From: Erythrobacter sp. F6033
Lineage (GTDB): Bacteria; Pseudomonadota; Alphaproteobacteria; Sphingomonadales; Sphingomonadaceae
DNA length: 64,000 bases
Assembly: GCF_023016005.1 (NCBI RefSeq)
Contig: NZ_JALKAZ010000001.1
Span: 496,001 to 560,000, forward strand
Direction: 5' to 3'
Made by a program: the position numbers and the translations under genes. Positions within the stretch are counted from its first letter, which is position 1. The number at the start of each line of letters is the position of its first letter. Below the pieces are notes generated by a model. It had not been told where the DNA came from and did no database searches. It worked only from the letters and a program-made list of their open reading frames with translations. Below are positions 1-8,225 of this stretch, piece after piece.

Positions 1-28
1 TAGAGGCAAGAGAGAAACGCACATTCTT

Positions 29-469
29 ATGAAACCAATGACAATTGGCCGTCTATCTAGCGCTGCAAACGTAAAAGTGACCACTATTCGCTACTATGAA
101 AGCATCGGTTTGATGGGCATCCCAGAGCGCAGCGCGAGTGGACAAAGGCTATACGGTAGCGTTGACGTGGAGCGTCTATCATTTGTCAGGCATGCCCGTG
201 AACTTGGTTTCTCGATGGAAGCAATCAAGGATTTGATTGGATTGCAAACCGAGCCCGATCAAGACTGCTTAGCTGTAGACACAATTGCACAGAAGCAACT
301 TCTCGAAGTGCAAAAGCGGCTTGCTCAGCTTGAAGCCTTAGAGCGTGAGTTAAAACGCATGATCGAGAATTGCCAAGGCGGCAAAGTTGGCGGGTGCCAA
401 GTCATGGCTGCAATCAATGATCATTCTGAATGCGAGGCCGACAGACACGAGCGTTTGAAGTCGCTCTAA
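29..469 (+). CDS. MerR-family regulator, soft-metal type
   Basis: A 146-residue MerR-family transcription factor. The N-terminal winged helix (about residues 5-70) has the family's TIRYYE and GQRLY signatures, and a long dimerisation helix follows. Cys80, Cys115 and Cys123 are spaced almost as the metal-binding cysteines of MerR and ZntR/PbrR relatives (35 residues between the first two), with an extra Cys135. This suggests sensing of Hg, Zn, Cd, Pb or similar; the exact ligand cannot be read from sequence. Such regulators usually sit beside the efflux or reductase genes they control, but none is in the window, so the target may lie to the left. An AGAG-rich stretch precedes the ATG; a second in-frame ATG lies 9 bases downstream. 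Confidence 0.85.
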   Translation: MKPMTIGRLSSAANVKVTTIRYYESIGLMGIPERSASGQRLYGSVDVERLSFVRHARELGFSMEAIKDLIGLQTEPDQDCLAVDTIAQKQLLEVQKRLAQLEALERELKRMIENCQGGKVGGCQVMAAINDHSECEADRHERLKSL

Positions 470-541
470 AGCGAAAATTCTCCAAAGGCCGCAATTTGGT
501 CGTGAGCCGGAAGGTCCGCTCGGTGTGCCTTGCTGGCCAGA

Positions 542-568
542 ACCGGACAGTCCGTTTCCGGCCCACTT
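542..568 (+). repeat. Dispersed intergenic repeat, copy 1
   Basis: Copy of a degenerate intergenic element whose core approximates TTCCGCTTCCGGCCCA preceded by a block like ACCGGAC. A partly complementary stretch at about 489-510 lets the area fold as an imperfect stem-loop. The downstream tail (a TTCTGGG block, then GTGAAAGCG, to about 612) is also shared with the copy at 6939, so that pair is alignable over roughly 70 bases. The surrounding 470-717 shows no supported gene. Confidence 0.6.
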
Positions 569-717
569 TGAGCCATCGCTTGTTGCGCGGTTCTGGGGGT
601 GAAAGCGAACTGTCGCTTCCGTTGAAAAACAACGCTGTTAAACGCAATTGCGCGAGGTTGCGGTTCCTGGAAGCGCCACAGACCTTCCATGGCTTCAAAA
701 GGATCTTGGCGGTAGCT

Positions 718-1941
718 CTACAGCCTCTCCCAAAGTCGCCCGTTCATCAGTTCCGGTTCTATAGGTGCATTCTTGATCACAGCAGTTAGGTTCTGGTGCC
801 ATTCAACATCGCGCCACATGCCAACGAACTGCGGCCCACAGAAGTTGCTCGTTGCGTTGACCAGCCAGCGCCCCGTCGCGGCGGCCGAGAGCGTCCCAAC
901 TGAACAGACGTCCTTGACCCAATCCCATGGCAGCAATGGCCAGTCCTTATAGTCAACTATGGCCCAGCACTCGGTTATAATCATGGGCTTACCCGTGTTC
1001 CTCGAAATATCAGCGAGTTCCGCGATTTCTTCTCTGAGCAGCGTGTCCCAATATTCCGGACGCGCAGCATAGGTGGACGCGGCCAGCTGCTGCATTTCGA
1101 TATAGTCATCTTGCGAGAAGCGCTGATACTCGTAGCCAATGATGTTATAAAACTCATTGCCGTTTTCGTTCACCATCCATTCGTGGTGATCGATAGCATC
1201 CAAGTACGACAGATCGTGACGGGCATAATCTTGAATGTCACTATTGTTGGTTGAGAATAGGAATGGGATCTCCGGATAGTCAGCGCGCAAGGTCGCAAAT
1301 GCTCTGCGCATAAAGTGCTCTGCCCGTGGGGCATGAAACTCACCCCATTGCAGTTCCGGCTGCATAAATGGCGCCCACAATGGCCCTGGCCACTCGTTGC
1401 AAACATCTACATACAGCACGCTATCCAGCAGCCCTGCAGCATTGATGTGATCAAGAGTAGATTTCCAGATGCGCGCCAACGCTTCACCATCGGTGATTTG
1501 CAAACGAACATTGTCGAGATCTTCCCGAAACCAACTTGAAATTCCCAGCTTGATATCGCGTTGCTGGCACTTGCTGAGAAATTCGATCAAAGCAGGCAGA
1601 ACCTGCACATCGACGAGTCCCGGCGCGCCCCAATCTTGTACGTGCCAAACTGGCTTAAGCCGCCAAGTTTTCATCGGATTGGCATCAATAAGGTGCGGAT
1701 AGACGTCAATTCGAATAGCATCATAGCCCCGCTCGACCAGCTCATCGAGCGCTTGATCCCAATTCTCGTAACCAGCGCCAGGCCATCGCCTTTCAAGCCA
1801 TGAGAAATCCCACATAGTTATCGCACGAGGGCGTTTTGTTCCGCGATGCTCGGACGACACGTTGGATGCAGTCGCCGGCATTGCTGCCAGGCCGCCCAGT
1901 GTAGCGCTAAGGCCTGCGAGAAATTCCTTTCGATTTAGCAC
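718..1941 (-). CDS. Exported glycoside-hydrolase-like (cellulase-like) protein
   Basis: A 407-residue protein starting with GTG after an AAAGG site. The first 26 or so residues form an export signal ending near ATAS. The body looks like a (beta/alpha)8-barrel glycoside hydrolase of clan A: an Asn-Glu pair in VCNEWPG places a likely acid/base at Glu183, and IITECWA places a likely nucleophile at Glu324, with conserved tryptophans around both. I compare it with the 'cellulase-like' sugar-active proteins rather than a named GH5 enzyme; substrate is unknown. It is a single gene, divergent from the dehydrogenase at 2474, with a perfect inverted repeat in the gap. Confidence 0.7.
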   Translation of the reverse strand: MLNRKEFLAGLSATLGGLAAMPATASNVSSEHRGTKRPRAITMWDFSWLERRWPGAGYENWDQALDELVERGYDAIRIDVYPHLIDANPMKTWRLKPVWHVQDWGAPGLVDVQVLPALIEFLSKCQQRDIKLGISSWFREDLDNVRLQITDGEALARIWKSTLDHINAAGLLDSVLYVDVCNEWPGPLWAPFMQPELQWGEFHAPRAEHFMRRAFATLRADYPEIPFLFSTNNSDIQDYARHDLSYLDAIDHHEWMVNENGNEFYNIIGYEYQRFSQDDYIEMQQLAASTYAARPEYWDTLLREEIAELADISRNTGKPMIITECWAIVDYKDWPLLPWDWVKDVCSVGTLSAAATGRWLVNATSNFCGPQFVGMWRDVEWHQNLTAVIKNAPIEPELMNGRLWERL

Positions 1942-2089
1942 TTAAACACCTTTCTCGTAGTTCTCGTCAGACAAGCCGTGTTCGAACGCTCAATCACAAA
2001 AAGCGATCCTAAGCAGCGCCGCTTCCAGCCACAGATCAAGATCATTGAGAAACCAATATGACATCGTTGTCAATAAGTTCGTATCTAAT

Positions 2090-2111
2090 GAGTGCTTCAA
2101 CTGAAGCACTC
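2090..2111. promoter_or_regulatory. Perfect inverted repeat, operator-like
   Basis: Arms GAGTGCTTCA and TGAAGCACTC are exact reverse complements separated by two bases. The site is 149 bases upstream of the glycoside-hydrolase-like gene and 363 bases upstream of the dehydrogenase, in their divergent gap. It has the geometry of a dimeric repressor site; no T-run follows, so a terminator is less likely. The binding protein is unknown. Confidence 0.45.
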
Positions 2112-2314
2112 TCACGAACGCACACTAGGCGACTCATCGGGACTAGGCTCGTCTAGGAGCTTAGGGCCTCGGGGCAGATCGAAAACCCGGCACTTTCGGG
2201 TCCAATCTATCTGCTACATCCTAGATTTTGACGCTAGCTTTCTCTGCATAAGGCCATCACGTCTGCATCTGGGGCGTGAGCTGAATGTCGGCTTTGACGA
2301 ATTCCACCCTTCAA

Positions 2315-2340
2315 AGCGGACTTCTGCATCCGGCCCAAAA
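2315..2340 (+). repeat. Dispersed intergenic repeat, copy 2
   Basis: AGCGGAC followed by TTCTGCATCCGGCCCA; one base shorter than most other copies in the window. Confidence 0.5.
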
Positions 2341-2473
2341 GACGAACGAAGGAAGATTAGAGGGAGAAAGGCCGCTGGCCTGCGCTCTTAACTTGGAGCG
2401 GTACTTCAAACTGTGCTGTTGGCGGTCTCGCCATGGGCTTGCTAAGGTAGGGGCCTGCTAGAGGAGAACTATT

Positions 2474-3451
2474 ATGGCCATCGCAGACCAAGTCCCCGTC
2501 AATTCGGGTTTTCCAGCCCGCACGGATGGTGCGGATGTCATTCGGGATGTGGACTTGGTGGGAAAAACGGCAATTGTCACGGGCGGCTATAGCGGCATTG
2601 GCTTAGAAACTGTGCGTGCGCTCGCCAACCAAGGAGCGCGCGTAATTGTCCCCGCGCGTAGTCGGGACAAGGCAACATCAGCGCTCGCGAGCCTTAGTGA
2701 CCAGGTCGAGATAGGCGACATGGATTTGGGCGACATCGCTTCGGTTAGGCGGTTTGCTTCAAGCGTGTCGAATTCGCTGACACGCGTCGATCTTTTGATC
2801 AACAACGCCGGTATTATGGCTTGCCCTGAAACGCGGGTCGGTCACGGCTGGGAAGCGCAATTTGGCACAAATCACCTGGGGCATATGGCATTAGCGCTAG
2901 GGCTCATGGACGTGCTGTGCAAAGCCACAGGAGCTCGAGTTATCACCTTGTCATCAACGGGACACAAGCTCAGCAACATTAGATGGGATGATATCCAATT
3001 CACAAAGACCCCATATGAGAAATGGACTGCTTATGGGCAATCAAAGACTGCAAATGCGCTATTCGCTAATGCGCTGAGCAGACGCTTGAAACGATCTGGC
3101 GGACTTGCTTTTTCTGTACACCCAGGGGGAATATTCACGCCCTTGCAACGCCACCTTTCGATAGAGGAGCAGGTGACCTTAGGCTGGCTGAACGAAGATG
3201 GCAGTCCATCTGAACTCGCCAAGTCGGGCTTCAAGACGCCCGAACAAGGATGCTCTACGACACTCTGGGCCGCGACCAGCGACAAGCTAGATGGCAAGCC
3301 AGGCGTATACTGCGAGGATTGTGATATCGCCGTGCCAACGGAGCTTGGTAGCCCGACGGCTCGCTTTCGCGGTGTTGACGCCTACGCGTGTGACGATGAG
3401 GCAGCCGAACGGTTGTGGGAAACGAGTGAAGCGACGTTGGCAGGGAACTGA
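2474..3451 (+). CDS. Short-chain dehydrogenase/reductase
   Basis: A 325-residue cytoplasmic NAD(P)-dependent oxidoreductase of the SDR superfamily, closest in style to the retinol-dehydrogenase/WWOX-like group. The Rossmann glycine motif TGGYSGIG is at 36-43, NNAG at 110-113, the catalytic Ser near 161, and the YxxxK pair is Tyr187/Lys191. A GAGGAG ribosome site lies just before the ATG. It stands alone with no same-strand neighbour within 1 kb. The substrate cannot be predicted. Confidence 0.85.
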   Translation: MAIADQVPVNSGFPARTDGADVIRDVDLVGKTAIVTGGYSGIGLETVRALANQGARVIVPARSRDKATSALASLSDQVEIGDMDLGDIASVRRFASSVSNSLTRVDLLINNAGIMACPETRVGHGWEAQFGTNHLGHMALALGLMDVLCKATGARVITLSSTGHKLSNIRWDDIQFTKTPYEKWTAYGQSKTANALFANALSRRLKRSGGLAFSVHPGGIFTPLQRHLSIEEQVTLGWLNEDGSPSELAKSGFKTPEQGCSTTLWAATSDKLDGKPGVYCEDCDIAVPTELGSPTARFRGVDAYACDDEAAERLWETSEATLAGN

Positions 3452-3601
3452 TCGCATCCGATGGCAAAACACCCTAGCCTAAGCGCGGTCTTTCGCTGTG
3501 AAACAAGTGCTGACATGAGCAGAAAAAATCACAGCTAGGTGACTTATGTCCGAATCTGGCATCGTAAGCATAAGATCCCTTTGGCGCCTACTTCAGCCAT
3601 T

Positions 3602-3628
3602 AGCAGACATTCCGCTAACGGCCCACAA
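3602..3628 (+). repeat. Dispersed intergenic repeat, copy 3
   Basis: AGCAGACA followed by TTCCGCTAACGGCCCA, in the short gap between convergent genes. Confidence 0.5.
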
Positions 3629-3653
3629 TATGCCAATTTAGGGCGAGGCGGCG

Positions 3654-3971
3654 CTAGTTGCTGTCGGGCTGATGCAGTCCATGTCTAGTATACGTAAATG
3701 ATCGCGTTCCATCGGCCAGTTCAAAACCTTCGAACACCTCCAAAAACTGGCGGGCTTGATCCAGGTCACGAAAATAGATGGCTGTGGCGTGGTGTGTCGT
3801 TCCGCGCGAGGGATGCACTGCGAAATCCCACGACCCCAAGTTCTCGCTCAACCAGCTTTCCATATCGATTGGCCATCGAACCGTTCCACCTTCTGGAACG
3901 GCAAACTTTATACGGATTGGAAACGCTTTGTCGTCGATGGCAGATTGAGGAGTTGAGCGCCTTGGCATCAT
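3654..3971 (-). CDS. Conserved small protein paired with SRAP gene
   Basis: About 105 residues from the first of two adjacent ATG codons; the open frame extends upstream to a TTG inside the SRAP gene, but the ATG pair is the more natural start. The N-terminus is basic (PRRST), followed by beta strands around IRIKFAVPEGG and a WLSENLG helix. I recall similar small proteins beside other genes in sphingomonads, but no function. No signal peptide or membrane helix is visible. It begins 38 bases after the SRAP stop on the same strand, so it is probably co-transcribed. It could be a partner or an unrelated passenger. Confidence 0.6.
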   Translation of the reverse strand: MMPRRSTPQSAIDDKAFPIRIKFAVPEGGTVRWPIDMESWLSENLGSWDFAVHPSRGTTHHATAIYFRDLDQARQFLEVFEGFELADGTRSFTYTRHGLHQPDSN

Positions 3972-4008
3972 CGGAACATAAAAAGAACAAATGTGATTCG
4001 CAATCCTA

Positions 4009-4617
4009 TTATCCCCGCTGCGTCCAGAGTTGTTCGGTGCGATCAATTTGAACGTCGCCTTTGTATGGCTGGCAAAGATGCCTTGCCTCCAAATGCGACC
4101 CGTTTTGCCAGAGCGCGAACTGCTTCGGTTCGAGAATTACCGGCATGCGACTATGAACTTGTGCTGCCGCTCCAGCACTGTCCGTCATCACCATTGAATA
4201 ACATTCACCCCATTCATCAAACGCACGCCAAATTCCTGCGACTGCAAAAAGCTCTGTGTTTGGCAATGAAAGCCAAGTACGCACTTTTTTGCCTTTAGCG
4301 CCTTCCGCCTCAGCCCAGGCATTCAACGGAATAAGGCAACGCCGTTCCTGAAATGAGAAGCGCCACATAAAGCTATCTAGCTTGTCTGAACGCGCATTGT
4401 TGACCGGTTTCGGCTTCAACGAATTTCCAGTTTTCTTGCTCTTTTGAACGAGTGGGAAGCCCCATGTCATTTGCTTTAGTTCGCCGTCAGCGACAACCGC
4501 ACCGGGATAGCCGGGGTAAACTTCGACGCCGAAATTTGCACCGCTCAAGCTGTCAGCGGCGTTGAACCATTTGGCAACTTCGGCCGGCATCGTTCCAAGT
4601 TTGTAAAGGTTGCACAT
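4009..4617 (-). CDS. SRAP-family (YedK/HMCES-type) protein
   Basis: A 202-residue SOS-response-associated-peptidase (SRAP) protein. The family forms a covalent crosslink to abasic sites in single-stranded DNA through its N-terminal cysteine, shielding them until repair. Cys2 is directly after the initiator Met (MCNLYKL); NNARSD near residue 93 corresponds to the family's NARSE-type motif and HSRMPVIL near residue 157 supplies the active-site histidine. Length is at the short end of the family. An AAAGAGA ribosome site precedes the ATG. No clear LexA box was found upstream (only an imperfect GAAC near 4650). The small gene at 3654 follows it. Confidence 0.9.
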   Translation of the reverse strand: MCNLYKLGTMPAEVAKWFNAADSLSGANFGVEVYPGYPGAVVADGELKQMTWGFPLVQKSKKTGNSLKPKPVNNARSDKLDSFMWRFSFQERRCLIPLNAWAEAEGAKGKKVRTWLSLPNTELFAVAGIWRAFDEWGECYSMVMTDSAGAAAQVHSRMPVILEPKQFALWQNGSHLEARHLCQPYKGDVQIDRTEQLWTQRG

Positions 4618-5266
4618 TTGAATCTCTTTTTTGCAGAGTGCTCATTGAGCGAACTGGAGCGAGAAGCCAATCCGTCGCGCATTCCAATTCTCACTTGGCC
4701 CGCAGAAGAATTGCAACCCGAACAGATTTTCAACTCCATGCGACTTAGTCAAAGCCTCTGTATTGCCGAACTCGTAAATCAGCATCAGATCGTCCGAGTG
4801 CCGATCGGACTTAAGTCATAGAGAATTACTGGGCCCTAGTAGCTTCTCGCGCAAACGAGGGCCTTTAGCTCGTATTTTGGGCCGAGCCGAGAATCTACTT
4901 TTAGCGCCCCGGCCGCCAAGAGCGGCCATTCTGCTATTGGCCCAACGTCTTACCAGGCACACGAGGAGAGCTAAGCTTTCTTCGATTGCTATGGCTGCCG
5001 CCACTTGGCTCACTTGTGGTGACTTATCTCAAGATTGATGCGCTGTTTTGTAGATCTAGCATTCCGAACATTGATGTGCTTGCTTGGGACGGTTCGAAGT
5101 TGATCCACAAGCGATGATGCTCGAGTTGATACGAGAGACTGAGAATTCCAGTATCGCAGCGCTTCGCAGGTTAGTCTATAAATGGTGCAAAAGAGCGCGA
5201 AATTAGCAACTAAATGAACCCTTTGAATAGCCCGCGCACGCTTCAACTGTCAGGGATACCACATCA
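4618..5266. other. Intergenic region, no gene seen
   Basis: About 650 bases with no supported gene. Short open frames here overlap the repeat copy at 4921-4947, are rich in Arg/Ser/Leu without domain character, and lack ribosome sites. The promoter for the gene at 5267 should lie near the right end, where the sequence becomes more A+T-rich. Confidence 0.55.
4921..4947 (+). repeat. Dispersed intergenic repeat, copy 4
   Basis: AGCGGCCA followed by TTCTGCTATTGGCCCA in the gene-free stretch upstream of the 494-residue protein. Confidence 0.5.
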
Positions 5267-6751
5267 ATGAGTGATCCGAACATTGACGATGAATTACCGG
5301 CGCTTCAGCTGGCTGAAGATGCCCGCATTAAGAAGGCTTTCGATCCACATATCGCATCGATTGTTCTGAGGCCTAAAACCAACAATCCATCTGAGGGATA
5401 CGGCCTTGCGGCCTCAGTTACGCTAGGCTCCGAGATCGTGGAGATTCCCGTCGATGACAAGAGCTCAGATCCATTGGCCGGACGGGAAGTATTCGAATTC
5501 AGAATTCAGATCTTCAAGGCTGAGCTGATACTGGACACAGTGGATTGTGCGCTGGACCACACACATGAGGTGGAAAAACTAGCAGGAGGGTCGATCTCTA
5601 GTTCCGCTTCGCTGGAGCAAAGTGCGGCAAGTCGATCAACGAAGATAAAATTGGATTCAGGGGATCTGATCGAGAGCCTTACTGGCGCAAAGGTTGGGTT
5701 CGAGCATGAATTTTCAGGCCCATCGAATGAGGTTCCGAAGCATTGGTTTGAGGTCACGGCTCTAGATGACTGTATCATACAATTTGCAAGTATGGGTGAC
5801 GAGCCGGTGCCGCTATCTGGTCGGCTACTCGATGAGTTTGCTGGTTGGCGGATCATACCTAGACATGACGGTCCCTCCGCCGTCGTAGGAAGGGTTAGAG
5901 TCAGAGAAAGCTGGATAGAGCTAATTGATCCAAGACCAGTAGGTCGAATGGGGATTTGGACAAAAAGGCTCCTCGATCTTTTTGGTGGAACGAGTAAGCG
6001 AGCGACGTTTCGAAAGAGCGCGTTTCAACTGCTCTTAAGGCATTTGGTTGCCGAAGGTCTTCAATCGAGTTCCGACACAAGAGACGCTACTCTTGCCGCT
6101 GACTCGGTCATAGTAGACGCAAGAACCGCTGCTCTCTCGAAGCTAGAGTTTGACGATCGAGAGAGCGCGTTCGACTTCGCGGGTAGGGCCATCACCCGCT
6201 TTCTGCAAGCGCCAGCCGGCAAGGAGACTGACGCCCTTTTGCAGCTCGGTGTACCTCAGGAGAGCGTAGAAAGGCTAGTAGACCGATATTCAATAGCCAT
6301 CGGCGAAGAATTTGAAATCATTAACGTTGAGTCGGAGGTTTTGGACCAGCTCGTAGATTTGTATGTTGATTCTGTGGCCACCAGAATCAAGGAAGAAGGT
6401 CTGGCGATTGAGGATTTCAGTGTCGAAATCGTTGGATCGATCTTTGGTGATGAGGACGTGCTCTCGCAACGTTCGAGGAAACAGCTTCGGCGGGTGGGTA
6501 TCGTCCTGAACAAAACGGTCGCTCAAGGACTTCTTCGTAAGGTCCAATCACCAGCAGCAATTACCTATATCCTCGGCTCTGAAGAACTTCGGAAGTTCCG
6601 GCACCAAGTTGGTAAATCTGTGAGGTATGACTTGACTCTTCGTCAGCTGGCAGAGGTCGTTGCAGATGAGGATTATGTGGCGGCATTCTTAGAAAACCGA
6701 AAAGATCGGTTCTCTCGACTGATCAAGAACTATACTGATCGTGCCGACTAG
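5267..6751 (+). CDS. Uncharacterised 494-residue cytoplasmic protein
   Basis: I do not recognise this protein. It has no signal peptide, no membrane segment and no evident catalytic motif. Residues 25-240 are predicted by eye to be beta-rich (alternating hydrophobic strands, for example around IVLRPKT and FRIQIFKAEL); residues 245-494 are largely helical and charged, with repeated Glu/Asp-Arg patterns and a basic C-terminus. A CAGGGA site lies about 10 bases before the ATG. The gene is alone, flanked on both sides by repeat copies and non-coding DNA, consistent with an accessory insertion. A role in defence or stress is possible but nothing in the sequence shows it. Confidence 0.7.
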   Translation: MSDPNIDDELPALQLAEDARIKKAFDPHIASIVLRPKTNNPSEGYGLAASVTLGSEIVEIPVDDKSSDPLAGREVFEFRIQIFKAELILDTVDCALDHTHEVEKLAGGSISSSASLEQSAASRSTKIKLDSGDLIESLTGAKVGFEHEFSGPSNEVPKHWFEVTALDDCIIQFASMGDEPVPLSGRLLDEFAGWRIIPRHDGPSAVVGRVRVRESWIELIDPRPVGRMGIWTKRLLDLFGGTSKRATFRKSAFQLLLRHLVAEGLQSSSDTRDATLAADSVIVDARTAALSKLEFDDRESAFDFAGRAITRFLQAPAGKETDALLQLGVPQESVERLVDRYSIAIGEEFEIINVESEVLDQLVDLYVDSVATRIKEEGLAIEDFSVEIVGSIFGDEDVLSQRSRKQLRRVGIVLNKTVAQGLLRKVQSPAAITYILGSEELRKFRHQVGKSVRYDLTLRQLAEVVADEDYVAAFLENRKDRFSRLIKNYTDRAD

Positions 6752-7145
6752 AGAACATCTCCGATCGTTTTGTACGTTGCGAACCGGGTCGCTAAATCTT
6801 CGATTACGTCGCTTGAGTATGTCTAATGCAGTAATCTCAGAGACTCGCTAGAATCGAAAAGGACCCAAGCCCATCTTTTTAGAACGGCCTCACCAGAGTC
6901 GAACGCCAATTGTCTGCTTTTAAGCCTCCACTGCTCAAACCTGATATTCCGTTATCGGCCCAGTTCAAGCCACCGTTCGACATCTGATTCTGGGAGTGAA
7001 AGCGGACGTTGGGGCTATTCGACCGTCAACAGACTTGCATCGAGACTCGCTTGGATGTTGGCGCTAACGTAGTTCTTATGGGGCGCGACCTAACCGAGAT
7101 GACTGAAGTCTGTCAGGTGACAACGAGCAACAAGTAAGGGATCAA
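6752..7145. other. Intergenic region upstream of virB2-like gene
   Basis: No supported gene in 394 bases. It carries the dispersed repeat copy at 6939-6965, and its tail to about 7005 aligns with that of the copy at 542. No terminator with a T-run was found after the 494-residue gene. Confidence 0.55.
6939..6965 (+). repeat. Dispersed intergenic repeat, copy 5
   Basis: ACCTGATA followed by TTCCGTTATCGGCCCA, then a tail with TTCTGGGAGTGAAAGCGGAC that matches copy 1 at most positions. Confidence 0.55.
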
Positions 7146-7505
7146 ATGACGATAAGGCAAAGCTTGTTTGAACCCGCACAAAGCGCACCCGTGGGCTCTT
7201 CCGTGCATTGGGTTGGCGAACTGTTGTTTGGCGGTGTGGCGGTGACGCTGTGCGTTCTCGCGGTGGCGATTGTAGGGTTTCTTTGGCTTAGCGGGCGGCT
7301 GGCTGTGCGCGAGAGCTTGAGCGTTGTGCTTGGCTGTTTCCTGCTAATCGGCGCGCCTGCGATTGCACTGGGGATTATGCAAGGTCTGAGTGGGAGCGGA
7401 GCGCAGTCCAGCCAAGTTGCGGGCTTGCCGCTAGCCGAGCCAACCGCGCGCGAGCTTGAGCCGGTGCCCGATGATCCAAATCCAAGCGCATCTTTGAGGC
7501 GGTAG
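7146..7505 (+). CDS. TrbC/VirB2-family pilin-like membrane protein
   Basis: A 119-residue protein with the plan of TrbC/VirB2 major pilin subunits: a short polar N-terminus, a conserved Trp (VHWVGELLFG), one hydrophobic segment (about 32-50), a basic turn (GRLAVRES), and a second hydrophobic segment with the family's GCFLLIGAPAIALGI pattern. The Pro/Glu-rich tail from residue 90 is longer than usual. VirB2 subunits assemble the T-pilus or conjugative pilus. AAGGGA precedes the ATG. In related genomes this gene normally stands directly before virB3; here the virB3-virB11 block is 15-22 kb away on the other strand. A degenerate copy follows immediately. Confidence 0.75.
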   Translation: MTIRQSLFEPAQSAPVGSSVHWVGELLFGGVAVTLCVLAVAIVGFLWLSGRLAVRESLSVVLGCFLLIGAPAIALGIMQGLSGSGAQSSQVAGLPLAEPTARELEPVPDDPNPSASLRR

Positions 7506-7510
7506 AAAAG

Positions 7511-7683
7511 TCAGCCCCACCGCGCTGTTTAGTGCAGTGGATCAGCGAACTTTTGGATGGTTACGTAGCTGTGATGGTGTGCGTTCTTGCGGCCTCAATT
7601 ATGGAGGTTTTGTTGCTGAGCAGGCACCCGGTTGTACGAGAGAATTTGGCTGTTTCGTGCTGATCGGAGCGCCTACAGTCTAA
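7511..7683 (+). pseudogene. Degenerate tandem copy of the VirB2-like gene
   Basis: Reading from the TCA codon at 7511 gives a protein that aligns with the preceding gene from its SAP segment onward: QWISELLDGYVAV against HWVGELLFGGVAV, then CVLAASI against CVLAVAI, and VVRENLAV against AVRESLSV. The frame then breaks near 7650; the shifted frame continues CFVLIGAPTV (parent CFLLIGAPAI) to a stop at 7681-7683. The parent's VLG tripeptide is missing, there is no start codon and the tail is lost. This is a decayed tandem duplicate, not a functional gene. Confidence 0.75.
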
Positions 7684-7878
7684 GCTAGCCTAGCAAATCT
7701 TCCGATGGCCGCCAAACACGCCTGGCCAAGCTACACGCTGCTCCAGCGTCAGCGGAGAGCTTCCGCAAGTTGGGAGAGTTACTTCATAACTCCACCCCAA
7801 TTTAGTGTAAAAATGCACCTCCATAAGATATTGATGGTTTTGCAGCAATATTTTGTCAAGAATGCCGTGGCCTTAGGC

Positions 7879-8160
7879 TTATTCATCCATATAAAAACTA
7901 AAACCACTTCGTATCTCAAACAATGCCGGATCGACTTGCTTCCACTCTATGGCGCTTAAATCTTTGAGTGCGGCATAAAGTGTATCATTTTCTGCCGATA
8001 ATTCCGAATTTATCAGACGAGTACCTTTGGCAATCGCTTGGGAAATGGAGGCACTCGAAATATATCGTAGTGTGTGGAAGCCAGATATTCTTTCGGTACT
8101 AAAATCGGAAGTATCGTTGAATTCGAAATTTCCTTCAAATAAGATTTCAAAAACCTTCAC
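7879..8160 (-). CDS. Candidate immunity protein for the RHS toxin
   Basis: A 93-residue acidic protein of unknown family, starting at GTG with a GGAG site upstream. It has no signal peptide or membrane helix. It lies 65 bases after the stop of the 1395-residue RHS gene on the same strand, the standard place for the cognate immunity gene of a polymorphic toxin. The coding DNA is A+T-rich (42 of 60 bases in 8101-8160 are A/T), unlike the RHS core, which fits acquisition together with the toxin tip. Assignment as immunity rests on position and composition only. Confidence 0.6.
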   Translation of the reverse strand: MKVFEILFEGNFEFNDTSDFSTERISGFHTLRYISSASISQAIAKGTRLINSELSAENDTLYAALKDLSAIEWKQVDPALFEIRSGFSFYMDE

Positions 8161-8225
8161 GGTTGTTCACTCCATCGAATTGGAACACTGCATATCCAGA
8201 TAAGACATTATTCGAAAACTATAAA

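Larger units (their letters stand above)
1942..2473. other. Intergenic region between divergent genes
   Basis: No supported gene. It contains the inverted repeat at 2090-2111, a short hairpin (ACCCG near 2185 with CGGGT near 2197) and one copy of the dispersed repeat at 2315-2340. A 99-codon open frame at 2092-2391 overlaps both the palindrome and the repeat, has no visible ribosome-binding site and is not called. Confidence 0.6.

Noticed and set aside
2092..2391. 99-codon open frame on the plus strand
   Set aside because: Overlaps the palindrome and a repeat copy, has no ribosome site, and its peptide lacks domain character.
4618..5246. Several 64-78-codon open frames on both strands
   Set aside because: They translate through the dispersed repeat, have no ribosome sites and low-complexity Arg/Ser-rich peptides.
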